Assembly: GCF_014904755.1 (NCBI RefSeq) | Contig: NZ_JACZFQ010000123.1 | Span: forward strand, 1 to 57,908 | DNA length: 57,908 nt | Direction: 5' to 3' | DNA from: Neoluteolibacter marinus | GTDB lineage: Bacteria > Verrucomicrobiota > Verrucomicrobiia > Verrucomicrobiales > Akkermansiaceae | Shown here: piece by piece, positions 47,919 to 55,188 of the stretch | Layout of the letters: every line of letters starts with the position of its first letter | How positions within the stretch are numbered: the first letter of the stretch is position 1 | The notes under the pieces: generated by a model | The model's input: only the letters and a program-made list of their open reading frames with translations | Told to the model about the DNA's origin: nothing | Databases searched by the model: none | Made by a program: the position numbers and the translations under genes

Positions 47919-50099
47919 ATGCACCACCTCGCCGAACCTTCCACCTCCATCGCCAGCCTTCGTCATATCGACGACCACGCCGCATTCGCCCGCTTGCCGC
48001 AGTCCGTCCAGTCCGACGTCCTGGTCAAGCTCGGCTGGATGATCCGGCTGGAGAATGCCGGCCACGGGGCGAAGGGGGGAATCGTCGAGGCCGCCGCCGA
48101 TGCCCTGGACGTCTCGGCCACCGCCATCAACCGCTACCTCCGCCGCTTCCGCAAGCGCGGCTGGAAAGGACTCATCGACAAGCGCTCGCGCGGCGTCGGT
48201 GCCAAGGGCCTGCCCGTCCGCTTCCAGGAACACGTCCGCGGCCTCTACGACACCCACAGCCGCACCGATGACGGCGCGGAGGTCCACAAGACCCTGGTGG
48301 CGGACTGGCACCTCTGGCGTGCCACCCAGGACCCGCAGCACGCCATCCCCGGCTACGCGGTGCCGCCGAAGCCCGATCCCAAGACCCGCCTCCCGCACGG
48401 CTGGAGCCTGGAGAACATCCGCCGCCTCTGCCCGCCGGAATACCAGAGGTCCCGTGGCAAGCAGGGCAACAAGGCCGCCAGCAAGCACCTGCCCTCCGTC
48501 CTCACCACCCGCATCGGCTCCGCCTTCCTCGCCCGCATCTGCTTTGACGACCAGCAGTACGACAACATGCTGGCGGACGGTGTCCTCGCCCTCTCCGGCA
48601 TCACCGAAGCCAGCCGGCCGGTCGGCTTCAATGCCATCGACTTCGCCACCGCCTTCCACTTCCCGCATCACCTCCGCCTGCTCTACAAGGACACCGAGGA
48701 AGACCGGAAGAAGACGCTCACCTCCGAGGAGTTCACCTGGGTCGTGGTCAACCTGCTGCTCACCGAGGGCTACCGCACCGATGACCTGGGCACCGAGCTG
48801 ATCTTCGAGTGGAAGACCGCCAACGCCTGGGCGAACAAGCAATTCTCCACCCTGAACGGCTTCTCTCGCTTCGAGGACGCCGTCAAGGCGGTCACCCAGG
48901 GCAAGTGCTGGGTCAGTCGCTCCGGGAAGTTCGACAAGCCCATGTTCGCCGACATGTACTTCCGGCCGCAGGTCTCCGGCAACTTCAAGTTCAAGACCTG
49001 GATCGAGTCCGCCTTCCGCCTCGTCCGCACCATGATGCAGGCGCTGCCCGGACCCACCGGCCGCCACTTCGAGCTGGCCCCCGAGGAACTCCACGGCATC
49101 CAGAAGCGCGAGCGCCAGCTGCTGACCGCCATCGCCGACCACCTTTCGCCGCGTCACGCGGCCATGATCCGGCACCAGCTACTATCCTTTCAGGAGTTCG
49201 CCGAACTCGTCTCCGCGGTCTACCGCGCCATCAATGCCCGCACCGACCACCACCTGGAAGGCTGGCCGCAGCTCGGCTACACCCGCCAGATCTGGCGCTC
49301 CCGGCCGGAGTCCGATCTATGGTTCGAGCGCCATGAGCTGCCGGAAGACGAGATCGAGCGGTCCATGATCCTCCGCCGGCTGAATGCCAACCCGGACGAA
49401 CTCACCCGCGAACTCTACCTTTCCCCCGAGCAGGCCGCCGCCATGGGCCGCCGGGATCCCGCCATCCGCAAGTTCCAGCACGAATGGATCCCCTTGGTCA
49501 TCCCGCGCGAATGGTCGAAGACCGTGACCGTGGGCAAGGACCACTGCGTCACGCTGCCGAATCCGCTCTGGCCCACGACCAAGGAGCAGTACGTCGCCCG
49601 CCTCAAGACCCGCACCGGCCATGAGACCCTGCAGGCCGGCACCAAGCTCGTCTGCTACCCCAACCCCATCAACCCCGACGAGCTGGCCGTCTGCCACCCG
49701 GACGGCGGCTTCCTCGGCGTCCTGCACCGCGTGGTCCGCGCCGCCGCCCACGACACCGCGGCAAAGCTCGCCCAGCTCGAAGTCCGGGCCCAGGTCGAGC
49801 GCGACCTCTCCACACCGCTCCACCTCCGCCTCGGCGGCATCGCCGAGCAACGCACCGAGCGCGAGCGCCATAATCAGCGCATCCTGGATGGCAAGCCGGT
49901 CCTACCCGAGGAGATCGCCCAGGCCCGCCATGAAGCCGGCGTGAAAGGCCGGAAAACCGCCGCTGAAAACCGCAACAAACAACGCGGCGAGACCCGCGAC
50001 TGGGACGCCTGGACCCCGCCCACCTCCGATGACTTCGCCGACGCCGACGACCTGCTCGGCAGCCTCCCCGACGAAACCCCGCTGCCCGACTCTCTCTAA
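47919..50099 (+). CDS. MuA-like DDE transposase
   Basis: This is a 726-aa recombinase that should integrate the phage and drive replicative transposition. Residues about 30-110 hold a helix-turn-helix (AADALDVSATAINRYLRRFRKRGWKGLIDK) for end-site binding. The RNase-H-like core is at about 200-380, and a Mu-transposase-type C-terminal beta barrel is at about 490-610. Candidate catalytic residues are Asp210/211 (RICFDDQQYD), Glu297 (LIFEWKT) where a DNG-type Asp would be expected, and Glu363 (WIESAFRLVR). The acidic C-terminal tail (DDFADADDLLGSLPDE) may contact the MuB-like ATPase. It is followed 57 bp later by that ATPase gene. Confidence 0.85.
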   Translation: MHHLAEPSTSIASLRHIDDHAAFARLPQSVQSDVLVKLGWMIRLENAGHGAKGGIVEAAADALDVSATAINRYLRRFRKRGWKGLIDKRSRGVGAKGLPVRFQEHVRGLYDTHSRTDDGAEVHKTLVADWHLWRATQDPQHAIPGYAVPPKPDPKTRLPHGWSLENIRRLCPPEYQRSRGKQGNKAASKHLPSVLTTRIGSAFLARICFDDQQYDNMLADGVLALSGITEASRPVGFNAIDFATAFHFPHHLRLLYKDTEEDRKKTLTSEEFTWVVVNLLLTEGYRTDDLGTELIFEWKTANAWANKQFSTLNGFSRFEDAVKAVTQGKCWVSRSGKFDKPMFADMYFRPQVSGNFKFKTWIESAFRLVRTMMQALPGPTGRHFELAPEELHGIQKRERQLLTAIADHLSPRHAAMIRHQLLSFQEFAELVSAVYRAINARTDHHLEGWPQLGYTRQIWRSRPESDLWFERHELPEDEIERSMILRRLNANPDELTRELYLSPEQAAAMGRRDPAIRKFQHEWIPLVIPREWSKTVTVGKDHCVTLPNPLWPTTKEQYVARLKTRTGHETLQAGTKLVCYPNPINPDELAVCHPDGGFLGVLHRVVRAAAHDTAAKLAQLEVRAQVERDLSTPLHLRLGGIAEQRTERERHNQRILDGKPVLPEEIAQARHEAGVKGRKTAAENRNKQRGETRDWDAWTPPTSDDFADADDLLGSLPDETPLPDSL

Positions 50100-50100
50100 C

Positions 50101-50121
50101 GGAGCGCCGGATTCATCCGGC
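50101..50121. repeat. 21-bp partial copy of the host REP-like unit
   Basis: It starts directly after the transposase stop and shares 21 bp with the unit at 3578-3608, including GCCGGATTCATCCGGC. It may act as a hairpin between the transposase and ATPase genes. Confidence 0.75.
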
Positions 50122-50155
50122 CCCACAGACTCCGCACCCATCTCCATCACGAGCC

Positions 50156-51217
50156 ATGACCACCGAAAACCAAGACACCCCGCAGACCGGCCTGCGATCC
50201 GTTCACGCCGGCCTCAACTACCGGACATCCGCCGACAACTTCGAACGCACCATCGCCGAGCTGCCCGAAGACCAGCAGGAGACGCTCCGCTGGTGGTATT
50301 TCCACGGCAAGGAGAACAACCTCTCGCTGGCCAAGCTCGCCGGCCTCGCCGGCATCTCCAGCTCCACCTTCTCCCTCATCTTCGCGGGCAAGTACAACGC
50401 CGGCCTGGACAAGATGTGCGATTCCCTCGCCAAGGCGCGCATGACCCTCTCCGAGCGGGTCGAGAATCCCGACTTCATCATGACCGCCCTGGCGAAGCGG
50501 ATGTTCGCCGTCTTCGACCGCGCCCGCGCCCTCCAGACCGTCTCCATCCTCTGGGGAGTCATGGGCGTCGGCAAGACCGTCGTCGCGAAGGAATACCGCC
50601 GCCGGAACAACCACGGCCGCACCATCTACATCCGCTGCGGTGCCGGCATGGCCTTCGGTCAATTCGTCAACCACCTCGCCAAGGCCATGGGCGTGACCTC
50701 GAAGAACCGCGGCCAGCATGAGATCCGCGACAAGATCATCTCCCTGCTCCGCGCCGGCCAGCGCCTGCTCATCGTGGACGAGCTGCACCAGATCTTCCTC
50801 ACCACCCGCACCGACACCGCCGTCAAGATCGCCGAGTTCCTCCGCGAGTGCCACGACGAGTCCGACTGCGGGCTGGTCCTCATCGGCACCGAGGTCGTGA
50901 AGCGCGAGCTGTTCACCGGAGCCCACAAGGAAGCCCTGGAGCAACTGGTGGACCGCGGCACCCTCCAGATCCCGCTGCCGCCGAAGCCGACCAAGCAGGA
51001 CATCCGCGCCTTCTTCTCCCACTTCAACCTGCAGGAGCCCGGCGAGAACCACGCCGACGCCCGCCGCATCGTCAGCGACATCCTCACCACCTCCGGCCTG
51101 CGCAAGCTCACCCTGCACCTGAAGGACGGCAAGGCCGCCGCCACCAAGGCCGGCGAGACCTACCACTGGGGACACTTCGTCCAGGCATTCGAAGACCTCC
51201 AAAGCCTCTCCAAGTGA
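50156..51217 (+). CDS. MuB-like AAA+ ATPase (target-DNA-selection protein)
   Basis: This is a 353-aa product. MuB-type proteins bind DNA, pick target sites and activate MuA. An N-terminal helix-turn-helix (LAKLAGLAGISSSTFSLIFAGKY, about 58-80) resembles that of MuB. Walker A is GVMGVGKT (134-141) and Walker B is LLIVDE (204-209). The C-terminal lid domain is at about 280-353. The stop overlaps the next gene's GTG (GTGA). Confidence 0.88.
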   Translation: MTTENQDTPQTGLRSVHAGLNYRTSADNFERTIAELPEDQQETLRWWYFHGKENNLSLAKLAGLAGISSSTFSLIFAGKYNAGLDKMCDSLAKARMTLSERVENPDFIMTALAKRMFAVFDRARALQTVSILWGVMGVGKTVVAKEYRRRNNHGRTIYIRCGAGMAFGQFVNHLAKAMGVTSKNRGQHEIRDKIISLLRAGQRLLIVDELHQIFLTTRTDTAVKIAEFLRECHDESDCGLVLIGTEVVKRELFTGAHKEALEQLVDRGTLQIPLPPKPTKQDIRAFFSHFNLQEPGENHADARRIVSDILTTSGLRKLTLHLKDGKAAATKAGETYHWGHFVQAFEDLQSLSK

Positions 51218-51453
51218 GCGACCCCGTTCCATCCCGCCCGGCTCCCGTCTGCCCCGTCCACGACAAGGCCAAGGATTCTCCCATGGTCTTCATCAACACC
51301 TGGGACGGCCGCGACTGGTACGAGTGCCCGCACCCGGAATGCTCCTGCGCCATCGACTATCCCACCGCCCATGACCCCGCCCGTGACCCTCATCGCTCTC
51401 CAGCTCGCCAGCATCCTGGCGAAGACGCCGAATACCACGACCCCGAAATCTAA
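51214..51453 (+). CDS. Small putative zinc-binding protein
   Basis: This is a 79-aa product from the GTG in the GTGA overlap with the ATPase gene. The pairs CPVH (N-terminal) and CPHPECSC (middle) can form a zinc ribbon. The coupling suggests co-expression with the transposition proteins. No named family. Confidence 0.55.
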   Translation: MSDPVPSRPAPVCPVHDKAKDSPMVFINTWDGRDWYECPHPECSCAIDYPTAHDPARDPHRSPARQHPGEDAEYHDPEI

Positions 51454-51465
51454 CACCCCGCAACC

Positions 51466-51750
51466 ATGCCAGCCGAACTCATCGACGAACAAGACGCCGC
51501 CCGTCTCATCGACCACCAGCAGGAGATCCTCGACAAGGTCCATCCCGAAGACCTCGCCGCGCGGATCCACGCCGACGCCATCGCCATGGCCGCCGAGACC
51601 GAGTCCTACCTCCGCGAGTGCCACGGCCACCTCACCGACACCCGCGCCGAGTCCGGCCGCCACGGCAAGCAGCTCCTCAAGATGATCGACTTCCAGACCC
51701 AGCTGCGCGCCCACCACCTCGACCAGCTCGAACGCCTCCAGCTCGCCTGA
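51466..51750 (+). CDS. Early phage protein of unknown function (coiled coil)
   Basis: This is a 94-aa helical product, Glu/His/Leu-rich (HQQEILDKVHPEDLAARIHADAIAMAAETESYLRECH...). It lies in the MuB-Gam interval, where Mu carries small semi-essential genes. No family is recognised. Confidence 0.55.
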   Translation: MPAELIDEQDAARLIDHQQEILDKVHPEDLAARIHADAIAMAAETESYLRECHGHLTDTRAESGRHGKQLLKMIDFQTQLRAHHLDQLERLQLA

Positions 51751-51753
51751 ACC

Positions 51754-51945
51754 ATGAAGCTCCGGCAACGCATCCCCGCGGCACTCCTCGTCACCCTGGC
51801 GCTCCTCATCCTTGAGGGTAGCGCCGCCATGTCGATCACCCGCAGCGTCCCGGACCTCGCGGCCTCTCCATTCTTCTGGATCGCCATGGTGTATCTCCAC
51901 GGCCTCGGCATCCGCGCCTGGGAATGCACCGCGCCCAAGAAGTGA
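51754..51945 (+). CDS. Small membrane protein with two helices
   Basis: This is a 63-aa product with membrane helices at about 8-22 (PAALLVTLALLILEG) and 39-53 (PFFWIAMVYLHGLG). It starts 3 bp after the previous stop. Function unknown. Confidence 0.5.
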   Translation: MKLRQRIPAALLVTLALLILEGSAAMSITRSVPDLAASPFFWIAMVYLHGLGIRAWECTAPKK

Positions 51946-51972
51946 CCACCCACCACCAACCGACCCCACATC

Positions 51973-52503
51973 ATGCCACCGAAAGAAACCACCGACACCA
52001 CGTCCTACAAGAACCTCGTCGATCTCATGGCCATCCATGCCGATGCCACCGGCCGGCTTGCCGCCATGGAGATCGAGCTGCAGGAGGAATTCCTGAAGCT
52101 CGTTGACGAGCGCCGCAAGGAGTTCGCCCGGCTCCAGGGCATCCTCGGCGAAAGCCAGACCAGCATCGAGACCCTTGCCACGATCAACCCGCAATGGTTC
52201 GAGAAAAAGAAGACGCTCAAGACGCCGTACGGCTCCGTTTCCTTCCGCAAGACCTCCAAGCTGAACGTGAAGAACGAGGAAGTCACCATCGTCCTCATCG
52301 AGCAGCGCGGGGACCAGGACAAGGCCGCCTACCTGCGCGAGAAGAAGGAGCTGAACCTCGAAGCCCTGGAGAAGCTCGACGACGCCGAGTTGAAGGCGCT
52401 GCGCATCGTCCGCGAGACCACCGAAAGCTGCAAGGTCACGGCCGCCAAGATCGACCTGGGCAAAGCCGTCGCCAAATCCACCGAGGACGGCAAAGCCGCC
52501 TGA
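51973..52503 (+). CDS. Mu Gam-like host-nuclease inhibitor
   Basis: Gam binds the ends of linear phage DNA and protects it from exonucleases. The 176-aa product has an N-terminal coiled coil (DATGRLAAMEIELQEEFLKLVDERRKEF) and the Gam core with TPYGSVSFRKTSKLNVKNEE, then LEALEKLDDAELKALRI and the final KVTAAKIDLGKA. Length matches Mu Gam (174 aa). Similar Gam proteins also occur in hosts as Ku-like proteins. Confidence 0.85.
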   Translation: MPPKETTDTTSYKNLVDLMAIHADATGRLAAMEIELQEEFLKLVDERRKEFARLQGILGESQTSIETLATINPQWFEKKKTLKTPYGSVSFRKTSKLNVKNEEVTIVLIEQRGDQDKAAYLREKKELNLEALEKLDDAELKALRIVRETTESCKVTAAKIDLGKAVAKSTEDGKAA

Positions 52504-52510
52504 ACCCCTT

Positions 52511-52578
52511 GCCGGCGGGCGGATCTCCAGCCCGCGAGTGCGGAATCTGGTTACCCGTTCATCGTTCCGCCCGCCGGC
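52511..52578. repeat. 13-bp perfect inverted repeat spanning the Gam-to-zinc-ribbon gap
   Basis: GCCGGCGGGCGGA (52511-52523) pairs with TCCGCCCGCCGGC (52566-52578) across 42 nt. It fills most of the 92-bp intergenic gap after gam. It may end or slow transcription, or be a remnant of another foldback recombination site; it lacks the AAC/GTT ends of the 79-bp repeats. Confidence 0.7.
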
Positions 52579-52595
52579 CCATCCCGTCACCAGCC

Positions 52596-52829
52596 ATGAC
52601 CACCACCGCCACGCCCTGCGGCTGCCGCATCAACTGCAGATGCGGCCACAGCGCCGACTTCATGGAGTTCCGCACCGCCCCCGTCACCGGCGAGCTGCCG
52701 CGGAACCACTACCAATGCCCGGCTTGCCGCCGCGCCTGGAAGATTGTCACCGGCCCGCCCGCCATCGGCTGGAGCGGCATGGCCCTGCCCGGAAAGACCA
52801 GCACGGTCGAGATCCCGGCCTATCTCTAA
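52596..52829 (+). CDS. Small zinc-ribbon protein
   Basis: This is a 77-aa product with CGCRINCRCG near the N-terminus and YQCPACRRAW in the middle, forming likely Cys4 zinc site(s). It is the last gene before the first attC-like repeat. No named family. Confidence 0.55.
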   Translation: MTTTATPCGCRINCRCGHSADFMEFRTAPVTGELPRNHYQCPACRRAWKIVTGPPAIGWSGMALPGKTSTVEIPAYL

Positions 52830-52841
52830 CCGCCGAGCCCC

Positions 52842-52913
52842 ATGGACCCGAAGATCTGGAACGCCGATGGTGATGCGCGGCGCGAGACGCATCCGAATCC
52901 CACTGACGGCTGA
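52842..52913 (+). pseudogene. Short 23-codon frame ending inside the first attC-like repeat
   Basis: MDPKIWNADGDARRETHPN then PTDG-stop repeats the C-terminus of the protein at 54184-54558 (DPRQNADGDARRETHPN...DG). It is either the remnant of a gene whose body was lost or replaced, or simply repeat-encoded. The stop codon is within the inner hairpin GACGGC-TGATC-GCCGTC. Confidence 0.45.
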
Positions 52914-52938
52914 TCGCCGTCGCATCCACCTACTTGTT
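52860..52938 (+). repeat. attC-like foldback repeat, copy A (79 bp)
   Basis: It begins AAC and ends GTT. Outer arms: AAC-6nt-GGTGATGCG at the left and CGCATCCAC-6nt-GTT at the right pair imperfectly, with the spacers unpaired. Inner hairpins are GATGCG...CGCATC and GACGGC-TGATC-GCCGTC. Copy B (54505-54583) has the same length, 38 identical bp from AAC, then 26 identical bp after a short variable spacer; identity stops at AAC (plus one base) on the left and at GTT on the right. This geometry is that of integron attC sites, though the full RYYYAAC/GTTRRRY boxes are not met. Confidence 0.65.
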
Positions 52939-52945
52939 AGCGATT

Positions 52946-53497
52946 ATGCCAGGACCACGAACAAAGACGGAACCATTGCGCCGCGTCACTGATGCCCGAG
53001 CAACTCGGAACGCCCAGCAAGGAAAGATGTGGACTCTCTCCCTGGAATGCGGACACACCAAAGAGATCCGCCGAAAGCCGGTGAGCGGCAAGGAGCGACC
53101 GCCAACGCGCAGTCACTGCGAATGCTGCGAGCCGCTCTCAGGCAACGAGCTTCTCACTGAGCACCGAGAAGCTCAGGCAGGAAGGAATGGCCAGTGGCGA
53201 AAAAAGAATTCAGCGAGAGCCCGAAAAATTGAGCGCAAATCGAAGTCTCGACTACGGGAAGAGTTCTTCCGGATCTACGGCTACAAATGCGCCCGATGTG
53301 GCTTCGATGATCGTCGGGCCCTGTCCCTAGATCATGTGATGAACAATGGGGCCGAAGAGCGCCGGAACGTGTCGAGCGGGTGGCAGATTCTCAAGCGAGC
53401 CGTGGAGAATGGACGACTGCCCGACTACCAAGTGCTGTGCATGAATTGCCAGTTCATCAAGCGGCACGAATCCAAGGATATTATCGCTAACGACTGA
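52946..53497 (+). CDS. HNH endonuclease (first gene of the cassette-like block)
   Basis: This is a 183-aa product from the ATG 8 bp after the GTT of copy A. The N-terminal part carries Cys/His pairs (LECGHTKE, CECC). The C-terminal HNH domain has C115-x2-C118, LSLDH (129-130), C165-MN-C168 and the final His174 (FIKRH). HNH enzymes nick or cut DNA and occur as homing, packaging or defence nucleases. Composition is less GC-rich than flanking phage genes, suggesting separate origin. A short inverted repeat (GTTAGCGATTAT and ATTATCGCTAAC) flanks the gene. Confidence 0.82.
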   Translation: MPGPRTKTEPLRRVTDARATRNAQQGKMWTLSLECGHTKEIRRKPVSGKERPPTRSHCECCEPLSGNELLTEHREAQAGRNGQWRKKNSARARKIERKSKSRLREEFFRIYGYKCARCGFDDRRALSLDHVMNNGAEERRNVSSGWQILKRAVENGRLPDYQVLCMNCQFIKRHESKDIIAND

Positions 53498-53498
53498 C

Positions 53499-54197
53499 AT
53501 GAGGAGTGCCGCAACAGACTTTGAACTCAGCATGGAGGCCTCGCCGGCATCTCCTCCATGCTCTTGTTCGCCTTTGCGGGTCCTGGTGGCCTGCGAGTAT
53601 TCGGGGGCTGTCCGCGATGCCTTCCTGGCTCTTGGTCATGAGGCGATGTCGTGCGACCTACTGCCGACCGATGCGCCCGGCCCGCACTACCAAGGCGATG
53701 TCCGTGACGTGCTCGACTTCCCATGGGATCTGATGATCGCGCACCCGCCCTGCACTCATCTGAGCGTGAGCGGTGCGCGACACTTCGCGGCAAAGCGGAT
53801 GGACGGCAGGCAGCAAAGCGCGGTCGCGTTCTTCATGGCGCTGGCCCGAGCACTAATCCCGGCCATCGCGATCGAGAACCCGGTCTGCATCATGTCGAGC
53901 CTGTGGCGGAAGCCGGACCAGGTAATCCAGCCGTGGCAGTTCGGCCATGGCGAGACAAAGGCAACGTGCCTCTGGCTGAAGAATCTCCCGAAGCTCCGTC
54001 CGACAGCCACCGTGGAAGGCCGCGAGCAACGAATCCACCGCATGCCGCCGAGCGCGGACAGGTGGAAGGAACGATCCAAGACCTTCGCGGGAATCGCCGC
54101 CGCGATGGCGAACCAATGGGGCGGCCCCGTCCGTCTGGCGAACGCCAGGCATGTCCCGGCCACCACCCCAAACCAATCCAACGATGAACTACCCTGA
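53499..54197 (+). CDS. C5-cytosine-methyltransferase-like protein
   Basis: This is a 232-aa product. It shows a Rossmann start VLVACEYSGAVRDAF (motif I-like, about 28-42), an acidic end of strand 2 (CDLLPTD), the catalytic-loop type AHPPCTHLS (83-85 PPC), and an ENP motif (126-128) where C5 methylases have ENV. It ends with a Gln/Arg-rich segment, without a clear target-recognition domain. Phage members of this family may methylate DNA to evade restriction. It follows the HNH gene by 1 bp. Confidence 0.72.
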   Translation: MRSAATDFELSMEASPASPPCSCSPLRVLVACEYSGAVRDAFLALGHEAMSCDLLPTDAPGPHYQGDVRDVLDFPWDLMIAHPPCTHLSVSGARHFAAKRMDGRQQSAVAFFMALARALIPAIAIENPVCIMSSLWRKPDQVIQPWQFGHGETKATCLWLKNLPKLRPTATVEGREQRIHRMPPSADRWKERSKTFAGIAAAMANQWGGPVRLANARHVPATTPNQSNDELP

Positions 54198-54558
54198 CAA
54201 TTCCGAATCCGACTCAACTCCGGCCGACAAGGGCGCTGGTGGTGGTCGGGACCATGCCCTTGTTCTGCCTGTCTTTCGCGTGATTCTATCGCGGCTCGAA
54301 GGGAAGCAAGAGAAATGGAGCGTCGTGGTTAATCCACGATGGGACCACTTCTCGCGGGCTGAAAGCGCCATCCTCGACAACGAGGCCAACGACTACGCCG
54401 AGCACGCCAACTGCGGCGTCGTCTATCGCATGATCCGAGCCAAGGACTGGCTCCGATACGGCGACGGCGAACTCGCTCCGGCATGGACGCTCGATCCTCG
54501 GCAGAACGCCGATGGTGATGCGCGGCGCGAGACGCATCCGAACCAACAAGACGGCTGA
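54184..54558 (+). CDS. Phage protein of unknown function, C-terminus inside the second attC-like repeat
   Basis: This is a 124-aa product from the ATG at 54184 (MNYPDNSESDSTPADK), overlapping the methylase gene by 14 bp. The middle (WSVVVNPRWDHFSRAESAILDNEANDYAEHANCGVVYRMIRAKDW) looks folded, but no family is recognised. The last residues (NADGDARRETHPNQQDG) are repeat-encoded. Stop codons lying inside attC sites are typical of integron cassettes. Confidence 0.6.
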   Translation: MNYPDNSESDSTPADKGAGGGRDHALVLPVFRVILSRLEGKQEKWSVVVNPRWDHFSRAESAILDNEANDYAEHANCGVVYRMIRAKDWLRYGDGELAPAWTLDPRQNADGDARRETHPNQQDG

Positions 54559-54583
54559 TCGCCGTCGCATCCACCAACTTGTT
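54505..54583 (+). repeat. attC-like foldback repeat, copy B (79 bp)
   Basis: It is the second copy of the 52860-52938 element: AAC at 54505, GTT ending at 54583, with the same outer arms GGTGATGCG / CGCATCCAC and inner hairpins. Differences from copy A are confined to 7 positions of the middle spacer (TCCCACT against CCAACAA) and one base in the right spacer. The next gene's ATG follows 11 bp after GTT, as in cassettes. Confidence 0.65.
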
Positions 54584-54593
54584 CATCCTTGCT

Positions 54594-55124
54594 ATGACCA
54601 CCAGACAGTTCCGCAGAATGCAGGTTTTCGCGCTGCGAATGGCCCGCTACGCCACCCCCTATCGCTACCGCCGGCGCTGCACTCATTGGGTCGGTGAATA
54701 CCTTGCCGCGATGGCCTGTGAAAATTTCGGCATCCACTACCGCCACGTCATCAACTGGGATGATAGCGAGACATGGACAAGGGAGGAGATGGAGGCAGAG
54801 CCATGGAAGCGATGGACTATGTATAAATCCGATCTGCTTTGCGACTTCACTTCGGCGCACAATGGACTCGCCGAATACGAGCCAGAGCTTTCCCGCGAAC
54901 GCGAAGCGCCCAATGGGGGATACGAGACGGTGCTTCTCAATCTCGTGAAATGTTGCCTTCGCGCAGCGTGCGATGTGGCCGCTAGCCCAAGTGCAGGCGT
55001 CCTCGGCTGGACAGTGGGCGACCTGCGGCGCATGTGGAAAGGCCGAAGAATCCCTGATTGGGTGACAGCCGACTTCGAACCCGCCATCGCCACCGCAAAC
55101 GATGCCACGCCCGTATGGCTCTGA
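54594..55124 (+). CDS. Phage protein of unknown function (second cassette-like gene)
   Basis: This is a 176-aa product from the ATG 11 bp after copy B (MTTRQFRRMQVFALRMARYATPYRYRRRC...). It is Trp/Arg/Tyr-rich with HWVGEYLAAMACENFGIHYRHVINWDDSETW and a final WTVGDLRRMWKGRRIPDW. GC content is lower than in the neighbours. No family is recognised. It ends just before a foldback sequence preceding the integrase gene. Confidence 0.6.
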   Translation: MTTRQFRRMQVFALRMARYATPYRYRRRCTHWVGEYLAAMACENFGIHYRHVINWDDSETWTREEMEAEPWKRWTMYKSDLLCDFTSAHNGLAEYEPELSREREAPNGGYETVLLNLVKCCLRAACDVAASPSAGVLGWTVGDLRRMWKGRRIPDWVTADFEPAIATANDATPVWL

Positions 55125-55130
55125 TCTTTT

Positions 55131-55174
55131 GGATGAACGACTGATTCAACCGCATGCGCGGTTTAACACGATCC
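55131..55174. repeat. Foldback sequence between the second cassette-like gene and the integrase gene
   Basis: The core AACCGC-ATGC-GCGGTT (55148-55163) is perfect, and outer GGAT/ATCC and GAACG/CGATC arms can also pair with one mismatch. It could be a degenerate attC, an attI-like site, or a terminator/attenuator for the integrase. No GTT-type end identical to copies A/B. Confidence 0.45.
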
Positions 55175-55188
55175 CCCCACAACCAGCC

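Noticed and set aside
52860-54583. CRISPR array suggested by two repeats
   Set aside because: There are only two copies, 1.6 kb apart with genes between them, and no cas genes.
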